Shown: in pieces, positions 24,519 to 37,276 of the stretch
How the letters are laid out: every line of letters starts with the position of its first letter
How positions within the stretch are numbered: the first letter of the stretch is position 1
NCBI GenBank assembly: GCA_951804985.1
Contig: OX638130.1
Span: 86,399,069-86,463,068 of the forward strand
From: Dryomyza anilis
Lineage: Eukaryota; Arthropoda; Insecta; Diptera; Dryomyzidae
DNA: 64,000 nt
Reading direction: 5' to 3'
The notes under the pieces: model-generated
Told to the model about the DNA's origin: nothing
The model's input: the letters and a program-made list of their open reading frames with translations, nothing else
Database searches by the model: none
Translations under genes and position numbers: made by a program

Positions 24519-25729
24519 ATCCAAAAATGCATATTTATCACATTTATCATATTTATCACATAATATAGAAAATAATTATATTTTAATTAGTTTGCACAAT
24601 TTTGAATGGAATTTAAATGTTTTTCTGATTGTTTAAAAATAATTTTTATTATTATTAATAATTTAAAAAATTGTTTAAAATTTGTAACTCAGAAGTCAAC
24701 ACAATTTTGAAATGTCGAATTTTTATTTGGTTCAATTTTTTTTTTATTTTTTGTTTGTTTTGTTTTTATGTCATAATTAGATTAGCAATGGATGGACATA
24801 TTGATTTTTCACTTTTGACTGGCCGACAGTCAGTTCGTCAGACCGATGCAAAGACATAGCATTTGCAGCAAGTAATGCAATTAAAACTGAAATTTGCTGC
24901 AACAGCGACCTAAGCCCATAATGCGTTGCAATCTTCAAGGATACAAGTAAGACGTCTGTATAATTTTGTAAAAGTGAAAACATTTTTTCGTTTGTATTTT
25001 AACTACTATTTTTTTAAACTATATTTAATATTTAATTTTTAAAAAATATATTTAACTTTTTTATTAAAAAAAAAAAACACAAAACATTGGCAATATTTTC
25101 TAGATATTTCAAAGAGAGAGACAGCGGCAACTCGCAGCGGCAAAGAGATTCGTTGCGATTTTATGATTTTTATTATTACCAAAAAATATATTTTTTTGTT
25201 GTTTTTTATGCTGTTGACTGTTGTTACGAGCAGAACGCGTTTGCTTTACGTAATTCTAATAAATTTTAGTTTTTTTTTGTTTTATTTAGATGTATTGCAT
25301 TGACTACTGCTGATTTTAGTTTAGCAATAAAAACTTGCACTTTTTTGAGGACACTTTTTATAAAATTCAACTTTGCAAAAATTAGCTCAATTTTTTTTAT
25401 TTATTATTTTTTTTACACAGATATAGCGCACGTCAAAAAAACGTCTCACTTTAACCGACGAATGCTGTTCAGCAACTGCTGCTGCTGAAAAATTACTCAC
25501 AGCTCCAATGCGCCGCCAGCAGCAGCAACAACGACGACTTCAGTTGAAAGTTTTTTTTTGTTTTTTGTATTTTATTTTGTTTCTCGTTTTAATTCTCTTG
25601 AAATTTATTTCTCTCAGCTGTGTGTTGTTGTTGATTTTAATTCAATCGCATTTTAAATTTATTTTTTTATATTTATATATGTTTTTTTTTTGTTCTTTAT
25701 TTCATAAATATATTTAATTCTCAAAACAC

Positions 25730-25936
25730 GGAACAATATCAACGACGTTGATAGCGATTACTCGTCAATGCGCTACACGTTTGTTCGGCAAGTGGTGACA
25801 GCGACAGCAAAAACTCTGCTGTTCGCTTGTGTTCTTTCTCAACGCAGAGCAAACAACGAGTTCACAGCGCAACGAGTACACAGAGCAACGAGTTTACACA
25901 GACCGACCGCATTTTACAAAACGTTGCACGAGAGCG
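25730..25936 (+). promoter_or_regulatory. GC-richer island ending in a strong donor
   Basis: In a strongly AT-rich area, about 200 bases rich in GCAACGAG/ACAGCGAC motifs end in GAGCG followed by GTAAGA at 25937. This looks like a non-coding first exon, on the plus strand, of an unknown gene, or a regulatory island. The two overlapping frames here have no recognisable content. Inference only. Confidence 0.25.
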
Positions 25937-26354
25937 GTAAGAAAGAGCGAGCGAGCAGTGCCCAGCAAAGAGGAGGCCTGTGTAGATGTTGTATACCATG
26001 ACAGGGTTGCCAGGCCATTAATTAAGTAATATGTGAAGTATACGTCATGGGGAACACAATTCCAACAATTTAAGGAAATCAATTAATTTTAAATTTGTAT
26101 TGAAAAATTTCGAATATTTAACCACATGATTAAAAGATATATAAAAAAATAATAAAACATAATTTAAAAAAAAAAATAATATTTTTTATAAAAAATAATA
26201 ATAATAATAACACATTTGTTACTGATTCCAAAAATGGATTTAGTTTTGTAAAATAGGCTTTAGTTTTTGCGATATAGCTTAATTCTTCATTATCTCGTTA
26301 TTTTTAAAATATTGAACAAAAGTTAAATATGAAATTATATTTTTATCATTAAGG

Positions 26355-26715
26355 CCAAATCGCAACATTGCGTTAGGTCGTGCTTGCGTTGACAAAAAAA
26401 GTAGTATGAGTAGACACCAATGATTCAAACCGAAAGTAGACCTCAAGCGTTTTATCGTAAATTCTCACAAAAATCGTAAACGCATCAGGAACGCAAAAGT
26501 AGAGCTACTCTCTACTATGTCGTCAGTTTGACATTTGCCTAATAATCGTTATTTCATAGAATTTAGTTTCTTAAAAAAATGTATTTGAAAAAAAAAACAA
26601 ACATTTTGTTTGACCAAAAAATTGATTTCTAGTGCGCGAAAATTGTTTATTTATATCGCGAATAAGAAAAAACGGTTTGAAACGCAACCGTAACGCAATG
26701 CTTAATTGCGACTTG
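26355..26715. mobile_element. Possible TIR element with TCGCAA...ATTGCGTTA ends
   Basis: The left end AAATCGCAACATTGCGTTAGG and the right end, reversed (AAGTCGCAATTAAGCATTGCGTTACGG), share an interrupted inverted repeat. About 360 bp, no frame. The ends differ by an indel, so the call is tentative. Confidence 0.35.
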
Positions 26716-27460
26716 AAAACAATTGCGTTGGGAGAACAAAGATCGTAACGGCGGTTCGGTTTTTCCAGAAACCGAAATCGTCAAACCGGTTTTTTGAACT
26801 AACCGAAAATTGATTTTTTTTGACTCGGTTTTACCTGTTTTTAAATTTTCAACCAAGTTGTGTGCAGAAAAGTTTATTCTGCTGCTTTACTGAAAATTAA
26901 GTACATTTTTCTATAAAATTAATACATTTAATTTGCAAAATGTATCTTTAATGACCAGATCAGTAAATATTTGAAGTCAAATGAAACAATTGGGAAAATT
27001 TTGGTACGATGTTTTGCTGAAGGCGGTATTTCGGTACAATCAATCTAGCACTCAAAAATTGCAAAGTATTACCTTCAATCAAGAGCATCAAATACCGACC
27101 AGTTTAGCTACTATCACATACATCAATTCCTCAAACATTCGTCAATAAAAATGTGTGTTTTATACTGAAATTGATAATTTTTTATTTTTAAATGTTTAAA
27201 TTTTTAATTTCGTAAGACCGGTTTAAACCGATTTATAAATTATAACCCGAAACCGGTTTCGGTCTGGTTTTGTGAAAGCGCCAGTTTCTGACATCCCTAG
27301 TTAAAAACTAATCAATGATAATTTACCATTCAAATAATTACAAGTTGATCCGAAATAAATCAAATTTCACAAATACTTTTGAATAATCGGAAAAAACACA
27401 TTATATAATTTTTAATTTAATTATTTTTAAATTTTAAAAAGCATTATTTGTTTAGTACCT

Positions 27461-27812
27461 AATACTACTCAACAGAACAAGAAAAATTGTTGGCATGGAC
27501 ATCCCATATAGCAATTCGAGGTGACTGATTTTGATTGCATACTTTACTATAAGGTACCGTTTAAGAAAATTGCTATCGATCTTTTTAACACTTTCCAGAC
27601 ATTTTTAAGAATATGGTTTGTTCCCTTAACCAACTAGTTTTCCCAAAAATATGTAAACACAGTTTTTCTTTAATTTGTCACTACTAATTAAAATAAACCA
27701 TGAAATACTAATATTTCGAAATGTATTTAAAATATTTGAATCTAAAATCGAAAATTTTTGATGTTTTTAGAATATATTTAGATGATTTTTTAGCATTTCG
27801 GATTTAATGATA
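27461..27812 (+). repeat. Dispersed repeat with empty SINE site (copy 1)
   Basis: Starts AATACTACTCAACAGAACAAG and ends near TAGCATTTCGGATTTAATGA; aligned by eye over its whole length with 42775-43436 once the SINE there is removed. The shared middle reads CTGATTTTGAYTGCATACT. Its nature (element type) is unknown; no open frame or clear ends were found. Confidence 0.7.
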
Positions 27813-30800
27813 TATACGAACATGGTTCGTATGGTTATCACAATATGGTTATCACAATTTTTCGAAAATAAAATTAATATGGGTTAAGAATTAACCAAAT
27901 GGAAGCATATTAGCTGAGCAAATCAATTATTTTCACTTAAATTAAATTAGTTTAGTTCACTTAGTGGACTATTTAAACACATTAAAATTTAATTTATTGT
28001 TATAAATTAAAAAAATTATCAAATGTAACCCACAAACAGTGATAACATGTCCCACAAATATGTTTAGTTTTAACATTTTAAAATTTCTGATCAAAATTGA
28101 ATTTTAAAAATATACGAAAAATTTATAATCAACAAAAATTAAAATGTTCAAAAATAACATAAATTTTCTCTAATAATTAAATTTAACTAATAATTTAAAT
28201 GTTCATTAAAAATTTTAATTTTCGCTTAATTTTAAAAATTCAACTAATACTTTAAATGTTCATTAAAACTTCAAATTTTCGCTTAATATTCAAATTTATG
28301 TAAAAATTAATTTTTTTTACTAAAAAGTAAACTTTGACGAAATTTCTAAATTTAATATTTTATTAAAAATTAAAAGAGTTTACAAAAAAATCAAATATCA
28401 CTAAAAATTTCAATTTTCACTACAAATGTTAATTTTGAATAAGTATACTAAGTATAAATAAGTTTTATTTTTATTAAAGTATCATATTTGAATTGTGGCA
28501 ACTCTGCGTCAAGTTATCGTTAAACATTTTCAATACAAATACTTGAGTTCTCACAGTTCCGGCTTTTTGACAGACCTACTGATTGAGTGCCTGTGCAAAG
28601 AGAGCGACCAACCCAGGAACATTGAGTAGTTATCAGCTGTAGTTACTAGGTAAAATGCAGTTACAATCACCCCTGTGCAAATACAAACAGAAGACAGAGT
28701 TGCCATCAACCATATCAACCTATCGCTGATAAGAGTTAAGCAACATTTTTAGAGTATATGTTTTGCACATAATAACAAAAAATAATAAATCAGTTAATTG
28801 TTGTGAAAAACAAAAAAGTAGACAATAAAATGTTTTGTTTTATGACCTTGTTTTCAGACATTTGCATGCAAAATATTGCAATAATTCTACAGATTACAAT
28901 TAAAAGACAATCGCATTTACTGCGTCAAAGACGATAAGATAGCTAATGGGCGGTTTTTGCACTACTTAAAAAAGGTGTCAATTATTTTAATATAATGGAC
29001 ACACAAGTGATAAGAACAACAAAAAAATAAATAATTGCATGCACAGTAATTGCTACTAGACAGAGAGGCAGACGGAAAATATAGACGACGCAAATAGAAT
29101 GTTTTGTAATAGAAGCCGTAACATTTTATCTTTTTTTAAAATCATTAAATTACACATTATCTTTTTATAGAAATTATTACAATTCTACGGTAGAATAACA
29201 TCTAACGACAATTTTCACAGTACAATTCTACACCGGAAAGGTGTACTCTGAATAAAAAAAAACACTTTTCCGTCACGTCTTGAAAATTGTGATCTCATGA
29301 ATTTTAATTTTTACTTATACCAATGAACTGTAAAATTTTGAGACAACGCATAATTCAAGCGTACATACAAAAAACGAACCTTGCCTTTATATATTAGTCA
29401 AAGGTCAAAACAAGCCAATAGTTTTGCTGCAAATACATTTCAAGTCAGGATGTTTGCTGTTTTTGAAAACCTCTTGTGCATATATATAATATTTAAACAT
29501 ATTTAAAAAATACTGAATGCAAAATGATGAATTTCAACGAAATATTTCAATTTATTAAGGGGTAGAACTGAAAAAAAAACGTTTTTAATAACAAAAAAAT
29601 ACGTGTCAAATATTTTTCCAAATATTTCGAAAAGATATATATCATAAAAATATATACACATATTTTTTTTAAAAGCGTCCGATATGACGTGGAATGGCCC
29701 AGATGCATTAAAAATATAAAGTTTATTTGGCAACTCTACTTTGAGTATCTAGTAACAGATGTCGGAGCAGAACAAAAACAACTAAACAAAACACTCTCAA
29801 CAACAGGAACAACTACATTTAGCAACAGCAGCAGCAGGTTAACAACAAAATGTGTATGCGACGTCAACAACATTCAGTTGTTGCTTCACGGCGACTGACT
29901 GATGAGGACCAGGAAACTGAATCCTGTCGCAGCCGGTAACGTTGCAACAACAGCACATAGCTCGCTACATGTGTCGGTCGAAACCGAGACAGTGTTAGTT
30001 GGAAAATAAAACAGCTACCAATTTAGAAAATAAAAAACAACAATTTTGACAAACGCATAAAAACCTAAAGTATCTGTATCTACAACTTTATATGCAGTAT
30101 CTGTAGACTAAAATGATAGCAACATGCAACAGTAGTAGAACGGATTAAATTGTTTACACCAAATCAACAATCAGAAGAGGAAACAAAGTATTATGGACGT
30201 CGTAGATACAGCTAAACCACATGTATCTACAAGTACAAAAAACAAGTATCAGTGATGTGATAACGATATCACTGCGCCGCAGTTCTTTAAGTACGGCTGA
30301 CTGACAACACGAGCGACTTGAGAACATTTCAACTGTTTCGACTTTTCGACTGTCCAACTGTCGCACAGTCCGTCTGTGTGTTTATCTGTATTTACCTATC
30401 TTTGTATCTGTTGGATTATATGCTGGTGCCGAAGCGACAACTTTACAGACACTAATTGAATTAAATTACAAGTGAAGCCGTCTTTAAAAGAACGTTAAAC
30501 TCGACCGGCAGGCAGGCAGGCACACTGAAAAAGATGCAAACGAGGAGCAACAAACTTTTGCCCACAAAAAGATTATAGATTGTAAAGAGGCAGACAGACA
30601 AACAGACAGACAATAAGTCAAACTGTTTCACATATTCGCGCAGATAGTTAATTAGCAGCAAGATACAAATTTCAAAATGATTAGCATGATGACAAAATTG
30701 AAAAGGTAACTAATGGTACAATGTCTATCAATCAAGACAAAAAAAAGGCCAAGATTTTTCATTATCAACTACACGCAGAAATTTACCCTAACAACCAAAT

Positions 30801-30871
30801 AAATGGCGCTACCTTTTTACTTAGTTCTCGTAAACGATTAAAAATTGAGACAAACCATTGATTTTGTTTAT
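27813..30871. other. Non-coding stretch, little seen
   Basis: Apart from the AT repeats at 28070-28440, this has scattered CAA/CAG-rich leader-like sequence at 29760-30000 and 30290-30640 (CAGGCAGGCAGGCA, ACAGACAGACAA). No splice-supported exon. Confidence 0.3.
28185..28300 (+). repeat. Two-copy tandem of about 62 bases in AT-rich DNA
   Basis: ACTAATAATTTAAATGTTCATTAAAA and TTTTCGCTTAAT recur once with few changes. The surrounding 28070-28440 is a loose field of AAAATTTTAATTTTC units, similar to 12620-12780. Confidence 0.65.
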
Positions 30872-31031
30872 ACACGGATAGAAAAGATTTGTTTGAATAT
30901 GTTCGAATGTTATTAAAAATTAATACGAAATTACCATATATTAGGAATGAAGTATAATTAAATTATAATCGAAATTGAATTTATTTTTTTCGCATTATAA
31001 TAACATATTACTATGTGTAAACGTTATTATA
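30872..31031 (+). mobile_element. ACACGG/CGTGT element, left-end fragment (copy C)
   Basis: Begins ACACGGATAGAAAAGATTTG like copy A and aligns for about 150 bases. The match ends at the AAGGGTTTTT foldback at 31032, so the element was truncated there or the foldback inserted into it. Confidence 0.55.
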
Positions 31032-31032
31032 A

Positions 31033-31225
31033 AGGGTTTTTTAACTCTTTTGACATTTCTCTTCAGTAAGGTTTGCCATTTCATGATGGAAAGATAAACT
31101 AATTCGAATTTCGGTAGTAAATTTTAATAATTTTGACTCGTTGTTGGCTCGTATATCTTTCCATCATGAAATGGGAAACCTTACTGAAGAGAAATGTCAA
31201 AAGAGCGGCCCGTTGAAAAACCCTT
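31033..31225. mobile_element. Long-armed foldback element
   Basis: Arms 31033-31096 and 31154-31225 are inverted repeats starting AAGGGTTTTT and sharing TCTTTTGACATTTCTCTTCA and GTAAGGTTT(G/C)CCATTTC. A spacer of about 57 bases separates them. The near identity of the arms suggests recent origin or gene conversion. Another GAAAAACC motif follows at 31255. Confidence 0.82.
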
Positions 31226-31586
31226 GAAAAAAACTTTTGTAGCGCTCTTATTGAAAAACCTTTTATTGTCCAGCAGAATTTGTCAAATTTACCATAAACA
31301 TGTTAGTAATTTAGTAATATGTATTTTACTTGATTAAAACTATGTGTTAAAACAAACAGAAAATTCTATTTAAATTTAAATAAAGCTATGTTCACAACGA
31401 TCGTCTTCATTCGGTAAATCATCGACAGACGAAGTTTGCAATGTTAAGTAGCATTTTCTACGTATGTCTCTTTTGTCATAGTTTGAACATAAGTATTAAT
31501 GTTTAAAAACAAAATTAAATAAGATTTAATTAAATGTATTCTTGCAATATTCTTATTGTATACGAAGTTGGCACTCTCTTTTTTTG

Positions 31587-31865
31587 TATATGGGCCATTC
31601 CACACCAAATCGACCAACGGTTGGAACTCACATTCTTCGATTTCAATGAAATTTGTGCAACTGATAAAGGGTATCAAGATAAGCATTGATCAATTTTTTT
31701 TATTTTTTACGCCCACTAATTTCAGAGATACAGTGGTTCAAAGTTGCAAAAAATGGGACAGAAATCACTTTTCTATGGTTCATAATTCAATATCTCTTAA
31801 AGTAGATATGATAGAAACTACGTTGATGGCTCGTTTGGTCGATTTGGTGTGGAATGGCCCATATA
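31587..31865. mobile_element. 279-bp MITE with perfect 31-bp TIRs
   Basis: Inverted ends at 31587-31617 and 31835-31865 are identical over 31 bases (start TATATGGGCCATTCCACACC). The outermost TA could be a duplicated TA target, which would fit a Tc1/mariner-type MITE. The interior is AT-rich without a real frame. A short related stretch (GTGGAATGGCCCA) lies at 29690. Confidence 0.85.
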
Positions 31866-32227
31866 TAAAAATGTGTATATGAATTCAAATATTATAAATT
31901 CCTACATATATTACTGTGCATGTTTAAAGATTTTTAATAAAAAAAAACAATATTTTATGATTTAGATATCGTCGTCGCACATAGGTTGATTTCAATGATT
32001 TAGGCGGTCAAAATTATTTTTTTACTTTAAATCATATATCTAATTGTAATGTATTGTCATTTGTAAAATTAGCATGTTTTACCTGCCAAAATGGAAAAAA
32101 ATAAGTAATAAATGACAAAGTTATAAAAAGGTAAATCGATATTTTTTTAATAACAACCTTTGCGAACAAAATAGTATTCAAGGTAATATTACTAATATAT
32201 GTGCAAATACACATTTTTGAATATTGA

Positions 32228-32700
32228 TTATTCATCCGTGTCTGAAATATCAGATTCGGTACTGGGGTCAGCCGGTAGTAACATCTTTATTGTTTCAGGA
32301 CAAAATGATTTTGTTTTGATTCTAACTCTTGTTTGTTTCATGCTACTTAATAATGGATCTGAAGTCAGTAACAGTCTATTATATATATCTTGGTTGCATT
32401 CCTCTCTCGAGAACTTTCCTGCGTAGTTTTCGCGATATAACCGAAAGTGCTTATTTCCATCCATATAGATCGACAGACAATTTCGCGGTTTCTCTGGCGT
32501 ATTCATCAAATTGTTACACTTCTATTTTATAGCCACTGGAGACAGTTTCTAGTATAACCCTCAACCTATATATTAATCGAATATTCACTTTTGTTATATC
32601 TGCAGCTAGTTGAGGATTTTTAGAGAATCTTCCGCTATTGTTAGCATAGTTGGTATTCCCGTTTCCAGTTTCTTTTCGAAAACTTGCCTGAATATGTTTT
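32228..32700 (-). pseudogene. Fragment of a transposon-associated protein
   Basis: Positions 32506-32228 encode 92 residues with a protein-like composition unusual for this AT-rich area: His-Phe-Arg-Leu-Tyr-Arg-Glu-Asn-Tyr at about 20-28, LLLTSDPLLSS near 46-56 and an acidic end Glu-Ser-Asp-Ile-Ser-Asp-Thr-Asp-Glu. Upstream on the same strand a different frame resembles a helical continuation (Ser-Gly-Tyr, then a stop, then Glu-Tyr-Ala-Arg-Glu-Thr-Ala-Lys), so the reading is frameshifted. I recall the pattern Arg-x-x-Arg-Glu-x-x-x-x-Lys-x-Ser-Arg with Leu-Leu-x-x-Ser-Asp-Pro from many short arthropod proteins tied to DNA transposons. The superfamily is not known to me. Confidence 0.5.
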
Positions 32701-33390
32701 TTGTAAACATTTCTAATTCATGTTATTACAATACAACCAATCTTTGGAGTCTTTAAAATAATATAAAATAATATTAAATATTATTTAAAGCTATTAGTAA
32801 ATATTGTATCTGACCTGAACTATTCGAATCCATCTTAATCACTTTGTTTGAATGTTACTACGATGAACGCTGAAAAAATTATTCTGATTTTGTGAAACGA
32901 TCAAGTTTGAGCAACCTGTGACCGAGCACGGAGATAGGTTCGCGAGTGTGGATGATAAATTAATGTTACTGGGACATTTCTCTGGGTCTGGTAGTTTTTT
33001 GGTATTTTTAAAGTCACTTTTAAAATTTGAATTTTGACCGGCTAATTCTATTCAATCGACATATGTGCGTCGTTTAGTGAAAAGTCGTTAAGTTCATTTT
33101 TAGAAAATATCGAGAAAAGTATGCCACTATTATAAAAACGAACTCATATTTACGTTGGAAAAGTCCTCGGAGTCCTACATCTTACCAAACCGATGATATT
33201 AAAAATGAAAAATCACTAACTCCAAATATTTCAAAAATTCAGTTCAGTGAAAAGTACTCCAATCCACAATAAGCCCTTAAACACTATTTTGGACCTAAAC
33301 TATAGAAGAAGCTCTACATGAAAATTCCTTATCAAAAAATACTATAATACCATAATCACGGCGTAAAAAATCAGTCAAATTTATATAGGT

Positions 33391-33970
33391 CTTAGTGATT
33401 TTTACTAACGGCAATCGTCAAAATCTGAATAAAACCGTGCCGAGTCCACAAAAATTGTCGGATTTCAACGATTTTTGGTTTAAATGGTAGATATTATGCA
33501 GTTCTTTCATCTCTAATTTAAACTCAAATCCGATACAATTATTTGGATAAACTGGAGCACTGTTTCTGTTTATATGGGACTTAGTAACTTTTCATTGAAC
33601 GGCAATCGTCGAAATCTGAATAAAACCGTGCTGAGTCCACAAAAACGGTCGGATTTCAACGATTTTTGATTAAATTATAGATATTATGCAGTTCTTTCAT
33701 CTCCAATTTAAACTGAAATCCGATACAATTATTTGGATAAACTGGAGAACTGTTACTGTTTATATGGGACTTAGTGATTTTTCACTGAACGATAAAGAAA
33801 AAAAGCCAATAACGGTCATGCATTTTGTAGCGGAATGTGTTTTCTATACTACAATCAAATAGTGATAATATTTGAATCCAAAGATATTCTGATTAATTAC
33901 GGTAATTTATATCTTTAAAAGTATTTGTCTCAATACTTAATTTTGGGACTTAGTGACTTTTCACTGAACG
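33391..33970 (+). repeat. 190-bp tandem array, three units plus a partial
   Basis: The marker GGGACTTAGTGACTTTTCAC with GAACGGCAATCGTC recurs with its CTTAG at 33391, 33580, 33770 and 33949. The first two full units share ACCGTG(C)GAGTCCACAAAA and CAGTTCTTTCATCTC closely; the third has diverged. Nothing coding. Confidence 0.85.
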
Positions 33971-34356
33971 ACGACGATATGTTTTTATGCAAACATAATA
34001 CTTTTTGAACTGAAACAACTGATATGTTTCTCTGGAAACATATTTATACGAAGATCGTGTCAAATCATGTTTTATTTTCAACATATTTATGTTTCGATTC
34101 AATTTTTTTTTTTTTTTGGATTTAGGAATTATTATGTTTCTATTAGAAAATACCCCCAGTTTAAGGGGCAGCATCAAAATGTTTCCGTGAAATCATAATG
34201 TAAATCAGAGCTCATTACAACACTGTTCAAGTCTGAATACATCCCTGTTTATAAATGATTTATCAGTCAATTATATATTATGTTAACATAAAATTCCAAA
34301 CATATATGCTAATGCCTGCAAAATTATGTTTGGGAGAGCGCTTTTTTGCAGCGTGT
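33968..34356 (+). mobile_element. ACACGG/CGTGT element, right-end fragment (copy D)
   Basis: Ends AATTATGTTTGGGAGAGCGC and TTTTTTGCAGCGTGT at 34356, identical to the right ends of copies A and B. Palindromic ATGTTT/AAACAT motifs continue back to about 33968, where the 190-bp tandem array ends. The left end is missing. Confidence 0.55.
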
Positions 34357-34989
34357 AAGTACACATATAATAGGGTATCATTCGATTGAAACCACAATAT
34401 TCGGTTTCAAAATAATAAGAATTTGCTATCAGAAAAAAGTAACAAATGTTAAATAAGTAGTTGAGTCAATTAACTTTTGATTGGTTTCAAAAGCAATCAG
34501 CAGAACTCATCCTTAACTATTATATTTACTTCTCATAAACCCTTTGCTTGAATACATCTCTCATATTTTTATTGTTAACAATACAGAGAATAACAAGAAA
34601 TAACCCTAGGTTTAAATACCTATAAAAAAATATGTTAAAGATTCGGTTGAATCAACTAAATCGCACTTTATTTGCAAGATAATGAATATCTGATACTGAT
34701 TTTTTTTTACTTTGTCGTATGATTTATATGCTGACAACAACAAAAAAACACTCAAAATGAGCGTATTCAACGTTTCGTTTGATACATGAATCAAAAATGT
34801 AGTCACACGATATTCAAACGAATTGTAGCCGATATCGTTGTCACCGGGAAAATACATGATCGGGGCGTATATCTTAAAATTATAATTTACGAGAGTTTTA
34901 ATTAAATTCTTCGCTGAACGAGCGAAAGTATTCCTATAAATATAAAAAAAAGTTTAATTCGATCGTGAATATTCAAATTTATGGCTAAA

Positions 34990-35240
34990 ATTAATGCATA
35001 TTTCCTAAGAATTTTATGAGAGAAAATTTGGCGGAATACTTTATCTTGGACAAATTTTCTCGAGGCAGAACAATAATATGGCGAAAAATTGTGTTGGGAA
35101 TCAATTGTCCGAGAAAGGATTGTAAGAAAAGAAATTGTTTGGTGAAAAATTATCGCGTAAATATTTTCGGGGAAAATTTGTCTTGAAAAAAATTGTCTGT
35201 GGGAAAAAAATATCCGAAGATGAATTGTGTTGAGAATGAA
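34990..35240 (-). repeat. Degenerate GAAAAATTGT repeat, inverted relative to 7430
   Basis: Units such as GGCGAAAAATTGTGTTGGGAA and GTCCGAGAAAGG recur about every 20 bases. Read on the minus strand they resemble the ACAATTCTTCCC field. Confidence 0.6.
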
Positions 35241-35859
35241 TTTTGTTTTACAAAAACTAATCAATATTAAAAAGACAATAACTTTAAAACATAAGTGTTT
35301 TTTTTATAATTATAACTATTCTTCTTTTCAGTCTTGTGCCAAAGAAGATTTTTATTTTATTTATTTTTTATGGAGTACAAGACTTATACAATTTAACGAA
35401 ATAACGTGCACTGCCAGCCAGCAGCTGGTATCATATATAAACGATGAGAATATTATAGTTTTTGCCATTTATTCGATGCTACTTCAATGCTAATTAAGCG
35501 AAACAACGTGCAAAATATTAAATTATAAACATATATATGAAAAAATAAAAACTAGCTGCACCTACAAGGTTAACATGTTTCTGGAGATCTGTTCCATGAC
35601 GGCGTTTGTTTTTTCCTTCTTTTTTTACTATAAAAATATTAACTCAGCATAAACAAGAGTTGGTTAAAAAATGAAAAAAAAAAATAAAACAGTGTAATTA
35701 TAAATTAAACAAATAAAACAAAAGCCATAAACAAGTAAAGCAAGTAAAAGGAATTAATTATGGAAAACTAAGGTCAATAACCAAATAAAGACATAGTAAC
35801 CAAATAAACTGTTAAATGTGAATTACGAGTTACGAAATAATTGAAATAAAGTAAATAAT

Positions 35860-36855
35860 ACACGGATAGAAAAGATTTGTTTGAATATGCTTGAATGTAA
35901 TTATAACGTAATTCGAAATCACCATATAAATATTGAGATTTATAATTGAATTTTATTATTATTTTGTTCAAATTGAAATAATTCTATACGATATTTAAAC
36001 ATAAATGGCTTTAATCGCGGATTTACATGAATTTACTATATTAATGTTTCTGTAGAAATATATATTTTTCATCCGATATTAATATATGTATGTTTAATAT
36101 TTCCACTATTTAACACACCCAACGTCAATAAAAGGTTCTTTGAATTATATGTATTTGGTTATTTGTGATTGTTACTGGGTGACAACGAATTTAAAATTAA
36201 TAGCATTATTTTGATTATATGTATGTTTGGCATTACGATAGAACAATTAAATAACAGCGCTGCCTACTTTTAGCACTCAGTAACACTCACATTAATACTT
36301 TTCAATTAGTTCAAAAGTTCTTTTTGGTGGAAGAATTTGTTTAAGTACCGCCAATTACTGTTAATACCAGATAGTGAATGTTTGTGAAATTTCCAATTCA
36401 TCCGTAAAGTACTGAACTCAAAATAGGAACAATAGATGGAAATAAAATTATTAGGTATAAATAAAATATGTGTAATAAAAATAAAATAAAAGTTTAAGTT
36501 TATAATTATATAATATAAATAAAAAAAAGTTATTTAAAAATAGGGAAAATCCAATATTGTGTAAAGAAGATATTAGCACTAAATTTACCAATTTTACATT
36601 AAAATTAAGTGTAAACATAAATATTTTTACATGTAAATAAAATGTTTTTCACATTCAAACATATATATGTTTCCAATAACGCCGAAAATTATTCATTCTG
36701 AACATAAATATGTTTGGACGAAAACAAAAATATGTTTAGCTTTTATTATAATAATGTTTGGCAATGAAATAATACTTTTTTTTGCATAAAGCTCCAAAGA
36801 TATATGTAATGCCTGTAAAATTATGTTTGGGAGAGCCCTTTTTTTTGCAGCGTGT
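35860..36855. mobile_element. ACACGG/CGTGT element, copy A
   Basis: Left end ACACGGATAGAAAAGATTTG; right end GTTTGGGAGAGCCC...TTTTTTGCAGCGTGT. The outer 6 or 7 bases are inverted and the next T/A-rich tract is mirrored. The interior carries repeated AAACATAAATATGTTT-type palindromes. About 1.0 kb, no protein. Relatives lie at 39533-40338, 30872 and 34356. Confidence 0.7.
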
Positions 36856-37276
36856 ATTAATGAGACGCATAATGGCTAAATTTGTGTTTCGTATTCTAGA
36901 AATTTCGAATATATCATTTTTACCCAGTAAATTACATGATAAAGTTGATATTAAAATAAATGAAGTCTAGTATTTTATATCAAACAATTTGAAGTCCCCA
37001 TATTTAAATGTAATTTCTAAAATTTAAATACTATAATCTCATTAAGAAATTAGAGTCAAATTAGAATCATTACGGAGAAACGATTGTATGAGCTCACGAT
37101 TTTATGAGCTCTCAGAAATAAATTTTATAAAATTATTGAATTTAAGTTTACTTTCGTAATTATTACACATAAATGAGTCATATTTAGTAGGAGCACTTGA
37201 AAAACACTTAGAAACTAAACTACTAATCTAAAATTGATAATGCTCAGAAAAAATATCCTCTTAACAGCATTTTAAG

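Noticed and set aside
25768..26029. Arg/Ala/Thr-rich small proteins in the GC-richer island
   Set aside because: Two overlapping frames differ, neither resembles a known protein, and a donor-like site cuts both.
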